Notes under the pieces: model-generated | The model's input: only the letters and a program-made list of their open reading frames with translations | Databases searched by the model: none | Told to the model about the DNA's origin: nothing | Program-made: the position numbers and the translations under genes | Source of the DNA: Phycisphaerae bacterium | GTDB taxonomy: Bacteria > Planctomycetota > Phycisphaerae > Phycisphaerales > SM1A02 | DNA: 12,518 nucleotides | Direction: 5' to 3' | Assembly (NCBI GenBank): GCA_030432455.1 | Contig: JAUIHC010000048.1 | Location: 1 to 12,518, forward strand | Shown here: positions 7,057 to 12,518 of the stretch, piece after piece | How the letters are laid out: each line of letters starts with the position of its first letter | Numbering within the stretch: the first letter of the stretch is position 1

Positions 7057-7457
7057 GCATCTACGGTGCATTCGACATCTCGGGAAGCGGTCTTCGGGCG
7101 CAGCGGGTCCGCATGGACGCGATCAGCGCCAACCTCGCCAATCAGCGGACCCCGGGCTTCAAGCAGGTCATGGTCGAGTTCGCCGCCGGCGATCCGGCCT
7201 CCGGCTCGCCGCTCGGGGTCCATGTCTCGGCGATCGAGCGGGTGCCGGCCTTCAGTGGCGAGTACGGGGCGGTCGATCGGGGCACCGAGGCGGACCTCGC
7301 CGACGGGCTCGCCGACGGCCGGGCACCCCTTCCCCAGTTCAACTATGTGCAGGCGATGACCGACGGCATCGAGGCGGTGCGGGCGTACGAGGCCAACATT
7401 CAGGCCCTCGACGCCACCCGGTCGATGATCGATTCGGCGATTCGTGTCCTCGCCTGA
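7053..7457 (+). CDS. flgC: Flagellar basal-body rod protein FlgC
   Basis: FlgC is a proximal rod subunit that stacks with FlgB and FlgF and is exported by the flagellar type III apparatus. The 134-residue product begins MSIYGAFDISGSGLRAQRVR, the family N-terminal helix, followed by DAISANLANQRTPGFK at 22-37. The C-terminal helix at 96-130 keeps the FlgC pattern NYVQAMTDGIEAVRAYEAN, then ATRSMIDSAI. It differs from typical FlgC in two places. The stretch after the asparagine-rich N-terminal motif is shortened and reads TPGFK, more like FlgB or FlgG, instead of the insertion with PYRR. The HPDADANGYV motif of the centre is replaced by an acidic DLADGLADG. GGAG at 7043-7046 is the ribosome binding site. 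Confidence 0.9.
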   Translation: MSIYGAFDISGSGLRAQRVRMDAISANLANQRTPGFKQVMVEFAAGDPASGSPLGVHVSAIERVPAFSGEYGAVDRGTEADLADGLADGRAPLPQFNYVQAMTDGIEAVRAYEANIQALDATRSMIDSAIRVLA

Positions 7458-7497
7458 GTCCTGACGGACCCCGGTTCACCCGACGGATGATCGTTTC

Positions 7498-7815
7498 ATG
7501 AGCGACCCACTCGGCTTCATCAACCAACCCGGTCCCGGCGCCCGACCAGTTCAGGGGCTTCAGGGGCTCCAGGGACGCCCCATCCAGGGTGGCGAGGGCG
7601 ACGACTTCAAGAAGTCGCTGCTGGAGCAGATCGAGCAGGTCAACCGGCTCCAGCAGGATGCGGAGCAGGCCAAGATCGGGGTCGCCACCGGCGAGGCGTC
7701 CCTGGAGCAGGTGATCACCGCCACCGAGACCGCCGACACCGCATTCCGCATGCTGCTGGCGGTCCGCAACAAGCTCGTCGATGCGTACGACGAGGTGAAG
7801 AACATCCGCGTCTGA
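7498..7815 (+). CDS. fliE: Flagellar MS-ring/rod junction protein FliE
   Basis: FliE links the MS-ring to the first rod subunits and is among the first proteins exported. The 105-residue product has the family core in residues 37-105: a helix with LLEQIEQVNRLQQDAEQA, the GEASLEQV segment (usually GE-x-D-x-H-x-V), and the C-terminal signature VRNKLVDAY at 89-97 before a final beta-like tail. The length is normal. The first 36 residues are flexible and carry three QG repeats (QGLQGLQGR at 19-27) encoded by a 9-base tandem repeat. No strong Shine-Dalgarno is visible before the ATG at 7498; only a weak GGATGA lies 9-14 bases upstream. Translation may be coupled to flgC, which ends 40 bases upstream. 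Confidence 0.92.
   Translation: MSDPLGFINQPGPGARPVQGLQGLQGRPIQGGEGDDFKKSLLEQIEQVNRLQQDAEQAKIGVATGEASLEQVITATETADTAFRMLLAVRNKLVDAYDEVKNIRV
7552..7578 (+). repeat. Short in-frame 9-bp tandem repeat in fliE
   Basis: The unit CAGGGGCTT is followed by CAGGGGCTC and a decayed CAGGGACGC, encoding QGL-QGL-QGR in the flexible N-terminal region of FliE. In-frame slippage would change only the length of this region. Confidence 0.6.
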
Positions 7816-7825
7816 TGCTCCCGGC

Positions 7826-7842
7826 GTCGCCTGCAGGGCGAC
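7826..7842 (+). other. 6-bp hairpin, first of a pair downstream of fliE
   Basis: GTCGCC and GGCGAC pair perfectly around the loop TGCAG, 10 bases after the fliE stop. It has no T-run. Confidence 0.45.
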
Positions 7843-7847
7843 CTGAC

Positions 7848-7865
7848 CCTCGGCGGAGTCCGAGG
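7848..7865 (+). other. 6-bp hairpin, second of a pair between fliE and fliF
   Basis: CCTCGG and CCGAGG pair perfectly around a 6-base loop, only 5 bases after the preceding stem. The following bases (CGAAAGGAGAT) are A/G-rich, not T-rich. The tandem arrangement resembles the pair before flgB and could mark a processing or attenuation point. Confidence 0.45.
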
Positions 7866-7953
7866 CGAAAGGAGATCGGGCCGTTCCCGCTTGTCAGGAC
7901 GACACGCGGGGCACGGAGGCCCGGACGACGTCAATCCGCACGACGGACGGCAT

Positions 7954-7958
7954 GGAGG
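7954..7958 (+). promoter_or_regulatory. Ribosome binding site supporting a GTG start for fliF at 7967
   Basis: GGAGG lies 8 bases before an in-frame GTG at 7967. The ATG at 7952 has no comparable site upstream, and GGAGG overlaps its first codons. Most genes in this window use GGAGG-type sites, so GTG is the better-supported start. Confidence 0.55.
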
Positions 7959-7966
7959 CCATCCCC

Positions 7967-9634
7967 GTGATCCAGCGACTTCGCGATTCCATCCAGGACG
8001 TTCTCCGCCGCATCGGCGGGATGGACACCTCCGCGAGACTTCTCGTGGGGTCGATCCTCGTGATCCTGACGATGGGGCTCTTCCTCGTCTCGCAGTACGC
8101 GGCCAGCCCGGCGATGTCGTCGGTCACGGTCAAGCCCGAGGACGCGATGGTCGTCCTGCAGACGATCCGTGATCACGGCTACGCCGCCGAGGATGCCGGC
8201 AACGGCTCCATCCTCGTCGAGGCGCGGAACCGGGCCGCGATCCGCAAGTACGTCGAGGAGGCGGGGTACTCCATCGAGTCGGTCTCCGACGCGGAGCTCG
8301 AACAGTCCGGCGGGCAGTGGGTCTCCAACGCCGAACGCGAGCAGATGCAGCGCACGATCCGCATCCGGCGGGCCGAACGCGCGATCGCGATGGACCCGAA
8401 GATCAAGGATGTCTCGATCGTGCTCTCGGGCGGCGGTCGCACCCAGCTCGGTCTCAAGGGGCCGAAGCCGCGGGCCGCGGTCACCGTCGAGATGCGGACC
8501 GGATCGCTCGATCGCGAGACGGCCGAGACGATCGCCATGCAGGCGCTGGTCGAGGACGGCCTTCAACTCGACAACGTGACCGTCGTCGAGGCGGGGGGGG
8601 CGTCCTTCCGGTTCGGCGACGAGGCGGGCGGCGGGCGGCGCGACTACCTCGCCCAGATGCGGGCCTTCGAACGCGAGGTCGCGCAGAAGCTCGGCGTCAT
8701 CGTGCGGGCGGCGTTCCCGCAGGCGTCGGTCGCGGTGAACGCCCAGGTGCTGGTCGCGGAGATCGACGAGGAGTCGGTCGCCTTCGACAAGCCCGCCAAG
8801 GGCGACTCGTATGTCGCGACCGACGAGAGCGAAACCCCGATGCCCGGTGCGGGAGGTGGTCAGCCCGGCTTTCGCTCGAATGCGGGCGTCTCCGGTGTCG
8901 GCGCCGCGTCGCTCGGAGCCGGCGGTGCCGTCGCCAAGCGATCCACCAGCGAGAACGTCATCGACAACCGCTTCCCCGGCACCCGCACCCGCACCCGGGA
9001 GTTCGCGAACCATCCGGTGAAGATCGCCGCCTCGGTGCTGCTGCCGACCCAGGCGGTCGAATCGATCCTTCGGCAGGAGCTCGGCGACGAGGCCGAGATC
9101 GGCGCCTCGGAGATCGAGGCCCGCGTCGAGGCGGTCCGGACGCTCCTGCAGCGGAGTCTCGTGCCGCTGGTGGACAGTTCCGAGTTCCGGGACGGCACCA
9201 CCGGCGAGGTCGTGGTGCAGGCGCTTCCGTTCGCGGAATACATGCCGGTCGCGACCGCCGGGATCGGCTCGGGCATGGGGGACATGCTCGAGGGCGTGAC
9301 CGGGGGCGATGCGATGCAGGCCCTCAAGAACGCCGGTCTCGTGGGCCTGTCGCTGCTCTCGCTGGCGATGATGTTCATGATGGTCCGTCGGTCCGGCGGC
9401 GGCGACGTGCTTCCGAGCGCCGAGGAGCTCGCGGGCGTGCCGCCGGTTCTCGAGGACGACGAGGCCGAGGTCGTCGGCGAGGCGGACGAGGCCGCCCCGG
9501 CGCTGGTGGGGGTCGAGCTCGACGACGAGGACCTTCGTCGCAAGCAGATGCTGGAACAACTGAACCAGCTGGTGAAGAAGGAACCCGCCGAGGTCGCGGC
9601 GCTGATGCGTCGCTGGATGCGGGCCGAGTCGTGA
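7967..9634 (+). CDS. fliF: Flagellar MS-ring protein FliF
   Basis: FliF forms the MS-ring in the inner membrane, the base for the rod, the C-ring and the export gate. From GTG the protein has 555 residues. A first membrane helix lies at about 23-42. RBM1/RBM2 (about 50-220) resemble the YscJ/FliF domain, with NAEREQMQRTIRIRRAERAI near 121-140. The RBM3 region contains a Gly/Ser-rich loop (about 291-322, with QPGFRSN near 299-305) and AASVLLP near 354-360. A second membrane helix lies at about 455-473. The cytoplasmic tail carries an acidic stretch and ends with the FliG-binding pattern LNQLVKKEPAEVAALMRRWMR. The domain order and length are normal, although the sequence is divergent. ATG at 7952 would add five residues. 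fliG follows 76 bases downstream. Confidence 0.93.
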   Translation: MIQRLRDSIQDVLRRIGGMDTSARLLVGSILVILTMGLFLVSQYAASPAMSSVTVKPEDAMVVLQTIRDHGYAAEDAGNGSILVEARNRAAIRKYVEEAGYSIESVSDAELEQSGGQWVSNAEREQMQRTIRIRRAERAIAMDPKIKDVSIVLSGGGRTQLGLKGPKPRAAVTVEMRTGSLDRETAETIAMQALVEDGLQLDNVTVVEAGGASFRFGDEAGGGRRDYLAQMRAFEREVAQKLGVIVRAAFPQASVAVNAQVLVAEIDEESVAFDKPAKGDSYVATDESETPMPGAGGGQPGFRSNAGVSGVGAASLGAGGAVAKRSTSENVIDNRFPGTRTRTREFANHPVKIAASVLLPTQAVESILRQELGDEAEIGASEIEARVEAVRTLLQRSLVPLVDSSEFRDGTTGEVVVQALPFAEYMPVATAGIGSGMGDMLEGVTGGDAMQALKNAGLVGLSLLSLAMMFMMVRRSGGGDVLPSAEELAGVPPVLEDDEAEVVGEADEAAPALVGVELDDEDLRRKQMLEQLNQLVKKEPAEVAALMRRWMRAES

Positions 9635-9710
9635 TCGATCGTTCTCTCGTCGGGCCGGGCGTTCCCGTCCGCCATCGTCTCCAAGTGAATCCCCGGGAGC
9701 ATCGCGCCGC

Positions 9711-10751
9711 ATGAGCATCCGACCCGGCCAGAAGCTGCCCGAGTCCGCCGAGAGTCTCGACGGCGTGGTGAAGAGCGCGGTGCTCCTGCTGCTGCTCGAT
9801 CCGGACTCGGCGGGTTCGATCCTCCGCGAGCTTCCGACCGAGTCGGTCGAGGAGGTCACCCGCGCCCTCGCGTCGCTCGGCGATGTGCCCCGCGGGCTCG
9901 GCGAGGGGATCATCTCCGAGTTCTACAGCCTCGCGATGGCGCAGGGCTGGGTGCGGGAGGGCGGGCTCGACTACGCGAAGCGGCTCATCAAGGACTCGCT
10001 CGAGGGCGGCGTCGCGGACAAGGTCATCTCCCAGATCCAGACCCAGGTCCAGCGGACGCCGTTCGCGTTCCTGCAGAAGGCGGAGACGGAGAACCTGCTC
10101 ACCTTCATCCAGGACGAGCATCCGCAGACCATCGCGCTCATCGTGAGTCACCTTCCGCATCACAAGGCGAGCGAGGTGCTGGGGGGATTGTCCGAGGAGC
10201 GTCAGATCGAGGTCGTGCGCCGCGTGGCGAACATGGAGCAGACCAACCCCGAGGTCATCCGCGAGGTCGAACTGGGGCTGGAGAGTCGTCTCAGCTCCAT
10301 GATCATGCACTCGATGGAGAAGGTCGGCGGCGTCAACACCGTCGCGGAGATCCTCAACCTCTGCGATCGCAACACCGAGAAGGCGATCATGGAGGGCGTC
10401 GAGAGCGAGGACCCCGAGCTCGTCGAGGAGATCCGTCGTCTCATGTTCGTCTTCGAGGACGTGAAGATGATCGACGACAAGGCGATCCAGCGGCTCATGA
10501 AGGAGCTCGACAACAAGGAGGTCGCGCTCGCCCTCAAGATGGCGTCGGAGGAGCTGAAGGACAAGTTCCTCTCCAACGTGTCCTCCCGCGGGGCCGAGAT
10601 GATCCGCGAGGACATGGAGTTCATGGGCCCGGTGCGGGTGAGCGACGTCGAGGCGGCCCAGCAGCGGATCGTGGACATCGTCCGGCGTCTCGAGGACTCG
10701 GGCGACATCGTCATCTCCGGCCGCGGCGGCGGCGGCGACATCGTGGTCTGA
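9711..10751 (+). CDS. fliG: Flagellar motor switch protein FliG
   Basis: FliG sits on the cytoplasmic face of the MS-ring, receives torque from the stator and takes part in direction switching. The 346-residue product has the FliG-N, -M and -C layout. The N-terminal part (18-100) binds FliF. The middle domain carries the EHPQT motif at 136-140, whose neighbours contact FliM. The hinge region contains VGGVNTVAEILN at 205-216. The C-terminal torque domain (about 225-335) includes the conserved charged helix ELDNKEVALALKMASEELKDK, then SSRGAEMIREDME and MGPVRVSDVE. The C-terminus ends with the usual glycine-rich tail and IVV. The length is typical. The best ribosome binding site is GGGAG at 9695-9699, with a long 11-base spacing. 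It is the best-conserved gene of the window. Confidence 0.96.
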   Translation: MSIRPGQKLPESAESLDGVVKSAVLLLLLDPDSAGSILRELPTESVEEVTRALASLGDVPRGLGEGIISEFYSLAMAQGWVREGGLDYAKRLIKDSLEGGVADKVISQIQTQVQRTPFAFLQKAETENLLTFIQDEHPQTIALIVSHLPHHKASEVLGGLSEERQIEVVRRVANMEQTNPEVIREVELGLESRLSSMIMHSMEKVGGVNTVAEILNLCDRNTEKAIMEGVESEDPELVEEIRRLMFVFEDVKMIDDKAIQRLMKELDNKEVALALKMASEELKDKFLSNVSSRGAEMIREDMEFMGPVRVSDVEAAQQRIVDIVRRLEDSGDIVISGRGGGGDIVV

Positions 10752-10753
10752 TC

Positions 10754-10758
10754 GGAGG
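10754..10758 (+). promoter_or_regulatory. Ribosome binding site deciding the GTG start of fliH
   Basis: GGAGG lies 5 bases before GTG at 10764, within the 12-base gap after the fliG stop. The alternative in-frame ATG (codon 19) has no such site. Confidence 0.7.
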
Positions 10759-10763
10759 TCGTC

Positions 10764-11753
10764 GTGCCGCTCATCAAGAACATTCGAGCTCGGGAACTCG
10801 TGCAGGGCGCCGTGGTGATGAACCTCGGGGACGTCCGCGAGGAGGCGGCCCGCATCCTCGACGACGCCCGGGCCGAGGCCGCCCGCATCGTCGCGGACGC
10901 CAGGGCCGAGGCCGACCGACTCACCGACGGCGCCGCCGAACGCGGGCACGCCGAAGGGCTCGCCCGGGGTGAGGCCGAAGGCCGCGAGATCGGGCTCGAC
11001 GCCGGACGAGCCGAAGGCGCTGCGACGGCCGAGGCCGCGATGTCCGAACGACTGACCGGCATCGCGGACGGCTGGACGACCGCCCTCGAACAGATCCTCC
11101 AGTCGCGGGAACTCCTGCGGGACGAGGCGCGACGCGATCTCCTTCGCCTCGGGCTGGCGATCGCCGAGCGGGTGCTCGGTCGTCTTCCCGCCCACGATCC
11201 CAGCGTGGTCGTCGATCAGGTCGAGTCGGCGATCGCGATGCTCGCGGGGGCGACGCGACTGCACATCCGCGTGCACCCCGAGGATCTCCCGCTGGTCGAG
11301 ACGCACTTCGCCACCGCGGTTGCCGGCATCCGCGACGCATCCGACCTCGATGTCCGGCTGGAGGCCGACGAGTCGATCGTCCGCGGCGGCTGCGTGGTCT
11401 CCGCGGGCGACGGCGAGATCGACGCCCGGCTCGATCAGCAGATCTCGCGGATCGTGCACGGTGTCTTCCCCGAGCTGCTCGAGACGCCCGCCCCGGCACC
11501 CCCGGCACCCCCGGCTCCCCCGGCGGTCGCGTCGTCCGCGTCGTCCCTGACCAGCGAACCGTCCCCGGCCGCGCCCGCCGCATCCGATGCGAGCGACGAC
11601 GCGGCGGCCTCCGAGTCGATCGAGGACATCGCCCGCGATCTCGCCGACCTCGGTTTCGACGATCTCGATGATCCCGATGATCCCGATGATCCGGATGATC
11701 CGGAATCCGGTGCGGACGAGCCTGCGACCGACGATCCGGAGGCGTCGTCATGA
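10764..11753 (+). CDS. fliH: Flagellar assembly protein FliH (ATPase stator/regulator) with a long acidic C-terminal tail
   Basis: FliH dimers bind the ATPase FliI, hold it at the export gate and the C-ring, and restrain its activity. The 329-residue product has a helical N-terminal stalk with two 11-residue repeats (29-39 and 40-50, ARIxxDARAEA), then seven glycines spaced four apart (61-85), the GxxxG repeat seen in FliH and the b-like stalk proteins. The FliH/SctL core follows at about 100-236, with RLHIRVHPEDLPLVE and the conserved GGCVVSAGDGEIDARLDQQ. Residues 241-329 form a tail with no FliH homology that I recognise: three APP-type units, a Ser/Ala region, a possible short helix at 285-300 and four DDP repeats. 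FliH is commonly some 90 residues shorter. The stop overlaps the fliI start (ATGA), matching stoichiometric production with FliI. Confidence 0.9.
   Translation: MPLIKNIRARELVQGAVVMNLGDVREEAARILDDARAEAARIVADARAEADRLTDGAAERGHAEGLARGEAEGREIGLDAGRAEGAATAEAAMSERLTGIADGWTTALEQILQSRELLRDEARRDLLRLGLAIAERVLGRLPAHDPSVVVDQVESAIAMLAGATRLHIRVHPEDLPLVETHFATAVAGIRDASDLDVRLEADESIVRGGCVVSAGDGEIDARLDQQISRIVHGVFPELLETPAPAPPAPPAPPAVASSASSLTSEPSPAAPAASDASDDAAASESIEDIARDLADLGFDDLDDPDDPDDPDDPESGADEPATDDPEASS
11494..11520 (+). repeat. 9-bp tandem repeat coding for the Pro/Ala segment of FliH
   Basis: Three units of CGGCACCCC (third copy CGGCTCCCC) run head to tail and encode part of the APAPPAPPAPP stretch between the FliH core and the acidic tail. 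Confidence 0.65.
11667..11702 (+). repeat. 9-bp tandem repeat coding for DDP units at the FliH C-terminus
   Basis: Four head-to-tail copies of GATGATCCC/G encode Asp-Asp-Pro four times, in frame. The copies differ only at their last base, which suggests recent expansion by slippage. Copy-number changes would not shift the frame. Confidence 0.75.
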
Positions 11754-12518
11754 CCACGTTCGCACGAGCCGCCGACGCCCTCGACGAATGCGAGCCCCGG
11801 ATCGTGTCCGGCACCGTGGACGCGGTTCGCGGCATGACCGTGCTGGTGCGACGACTCCGCGTCCCGATCGGGTCGGTCGTGCGGATCGAATCGACGTCGT
11901 CGCGCCGCGAGTCGGTGTTCGGCGAGGTGATCGGGTTCGACGCCGCCCGCGCGATCGTGATGCTCCTCGGCGGGGCCGGCGGAACCGGCCCGGGCGACCG
12001 CGTCCGGTTGGAGCGGGTGAGCGACGCGATCATGGTGGGGGACTCGTGGCTCGGTCGCGTGCTCGACGGACTCGGACGGCCGATCGACGGCGGTCCGCCG
12101 CCGGCGGGACTGGTCTCCCGACCGCTGTTTCCACCGGTCGTGAATCCGTTGAGCCGGGGGATCGTGAGCGAGCCGCTCTCCACCGGAGTCCGTTCGATCG
12201 ACGGGCTCACGACGCTCGGGAAGGGGCAGCGGATCGGGATCTTCGCGGGGCCGGGCGTCGGCAAGAGCACGCTGCTCGCGTCGATCGCCCGCGGCACCTC
12301 GGCCGATGTCAACGTCATCGCCCTGGTCGGCGAGCGTGGTCGCGAGGTCAAGGAGTTCATCATCGACGCCCTCGGGCCGACGGGACTCGCGAAGTCGGTG
12401 GTCGTGGTGGCGACCGGCGACGAGAGTCCGCTGCTTCGCGTCCGGGCGATGGCGGCCGCGATCAGCGCCGCCGAGCACTTCCGCGAGCGAGGTCGCGACG
12501 TCATGCTCATGGTGGACT
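11750..12518 (+). CDS. fliI: Flagellum-specific ATPase FliI, N-terminal part (runs off the window)
   Basis: FliI is the F1-beta-like ATPase of flagellar type III export, acting at the cytoplasmic side of the gate with FliH and FliJ. The ATG at 11750 overlaps the fliH stop (ATGA) and has GGAGG at 11738-11742 with 7-base spacing. 256 residues are visible. Residues 16-90 form the N-terminal beta-barrel. The typical LGRVLDGLGRPIDG follows at 101-114, then the Walker A loop GPGVGKST at 167-174 and VGERGREVKEFI at 193-204. The window ends inside the Walker B segment (VMLMVD). All motifs expected up to this point are intact. The C-terminal part, including the catalytic Arg finger, lies outside the window; a full FliI is about 430-460 residues. 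Confidence 0.95.
   Translation, partial: MTTFARAADALDECEPRIVSGTVDAVRGMTVLVRRLRVPIGSVVRIESTSSRRESVFGEVIGFDAARAIVMLLGGAGGTGPGDRVRLERVSDAIMVGDSWLGRVLDGLGRPIDGGPPPAGLVSRPLFPPVVNPLSRGIVSEPLSTGVRSIDGLTTLGKGQRIGIFAGPGVGKSTLLASIARGTSADVNVIALVGERGREVKEFIIDALGPTGLAKSVVVVATGDESPLLRVRAMAAAISAAEHFRERGRDVMLMVD

Noticed and set aside
4926..7223. 765-residue open frame on the - strand across the regulator and flgB
   Set aside because: It spans several clearly real + strand genes and an intergenic gap, and reads as Arg/Gly/His-rich antisense translation without any domain.
7889..7925. Sigma-54-like sequence (GGGCACG) before fliF
   Set aside because: The -24-like half is followed at the right distance by CCCG instead of TTGC, so the -12 element is missing.
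7952..7966. ATG at 7952 as the fliF start
   Set aside because: It has no Shine-Dalgarno upstream; GGAGG lies just inside it and is well spaced for the GTG at 7967. It remains possible and would add only five residues.
8826..8960. Gly/Ser/Ala-rich stretch in FliF considered as a possible insertion
   Set aside because: FliF proteins commonly carry a flexible loop with PGxxSN here, within the RBM3 region, so it is a normal family feature.
9656..9667. Small inverted repeat (CGGG/CCCG) between fliF and fliG
   Set aside because: Only a 4-bp stem, expected by chance in such GC-rich sequence.
7931..9913. 660-residue - strand frame opposite fliF
   Set aside because: Shadow of fliF and the fliG start; composition is typical of antisense translation in GC-rich DNA.
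9375..11459. 694-residue - strand frame opposite fliG and fliH
   Set aside because: Crosses three recognised + strand genes; the repeated His-Asp-Leu pattern comes from reading GAGGTC-like codons in reverse.
10921..12510. 529-residue - strand frame opposite fliH and fliI
   Set aside because: Low-complexity Arg/Ser/Pro translation opposite intact FliH and FliI motifs.

Overview
The window is a GC-rich stretch (by eye roughly 70% G+C, with strong G/C at third codon positions) from a flagellated bacterium. All genes are on the + strand. The core is the basal-body and export series flgB-flgC-fliE-fliF-fliG-fliH-fliI, preceded by a cytoplasmic histidine kinase and an NtrC-type sigma-54-dependent response regulator. 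The divergent FlgC and FliF, the base composition and the gene set would fit a flagellated planctomycete (Phycisphaerae-like) or another GC-rich Gram-negative lineage. This is an inference; no rRNA or other phylogenetic marker is present.

Layout. 1-567: C-terminal part of an RDD-family membrane protein, open at the left edge. 568-749: non-coding gap with three GC-rich inverted repeats. 750-3476: a 908-residue protein with one predicted membrane anchor and TPR-like helical repeats, function unknown. 3473-3901: a small all-helical protein resembling FlgN/FliT export chaperones. 3898-4899: histidine kinase without a sensor domain. These three genes are joined by ATGA overlaps. 4974-6467: response regulator with REC, AAA+ (GAFTGA) and Fis-type HTH. 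6468-6551: gap with two perfect hairpins. 6552-7815: flgB, flgC, fliE. 7816-7966: gap with two more hairpins. 7967-9634: fliF; 9711-10751: fliG; 10764-11753: fliH; 11750-12518: fliI, cut off by the right edge at the Walker B region.

How the genes fit together. FliF (MS-ring), FliG (rotor/switch), FliE, FlgB and FlgC (MS-ring-to-rod junction and proximal rod) build the basal body. FliH and FliI form the ATPase complex that feeds the flagellar type III export gate. The kinase/regulator pair resembles the FleS-FleR / FlrB-FlrC class of flagellar regulators, and the FlgN-like protein is a plausible chaperone for export substrates. No convincing sigma-54 or sigma-28 promoter is visible, so the main promoter may lie outside the window or be divergent.

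I see no mobile element, CRISPR array, tRNA, rRNA or wholly new system. The points most worth a second look are the unidentified TPR-like protein, the FliH protein with a hendecad stalk, seven evenly spaced glycines and a long acidic tail, the paired hairpins in two intergenic gaps, and an 8-codon mini-ORF coupled to the flgC start.
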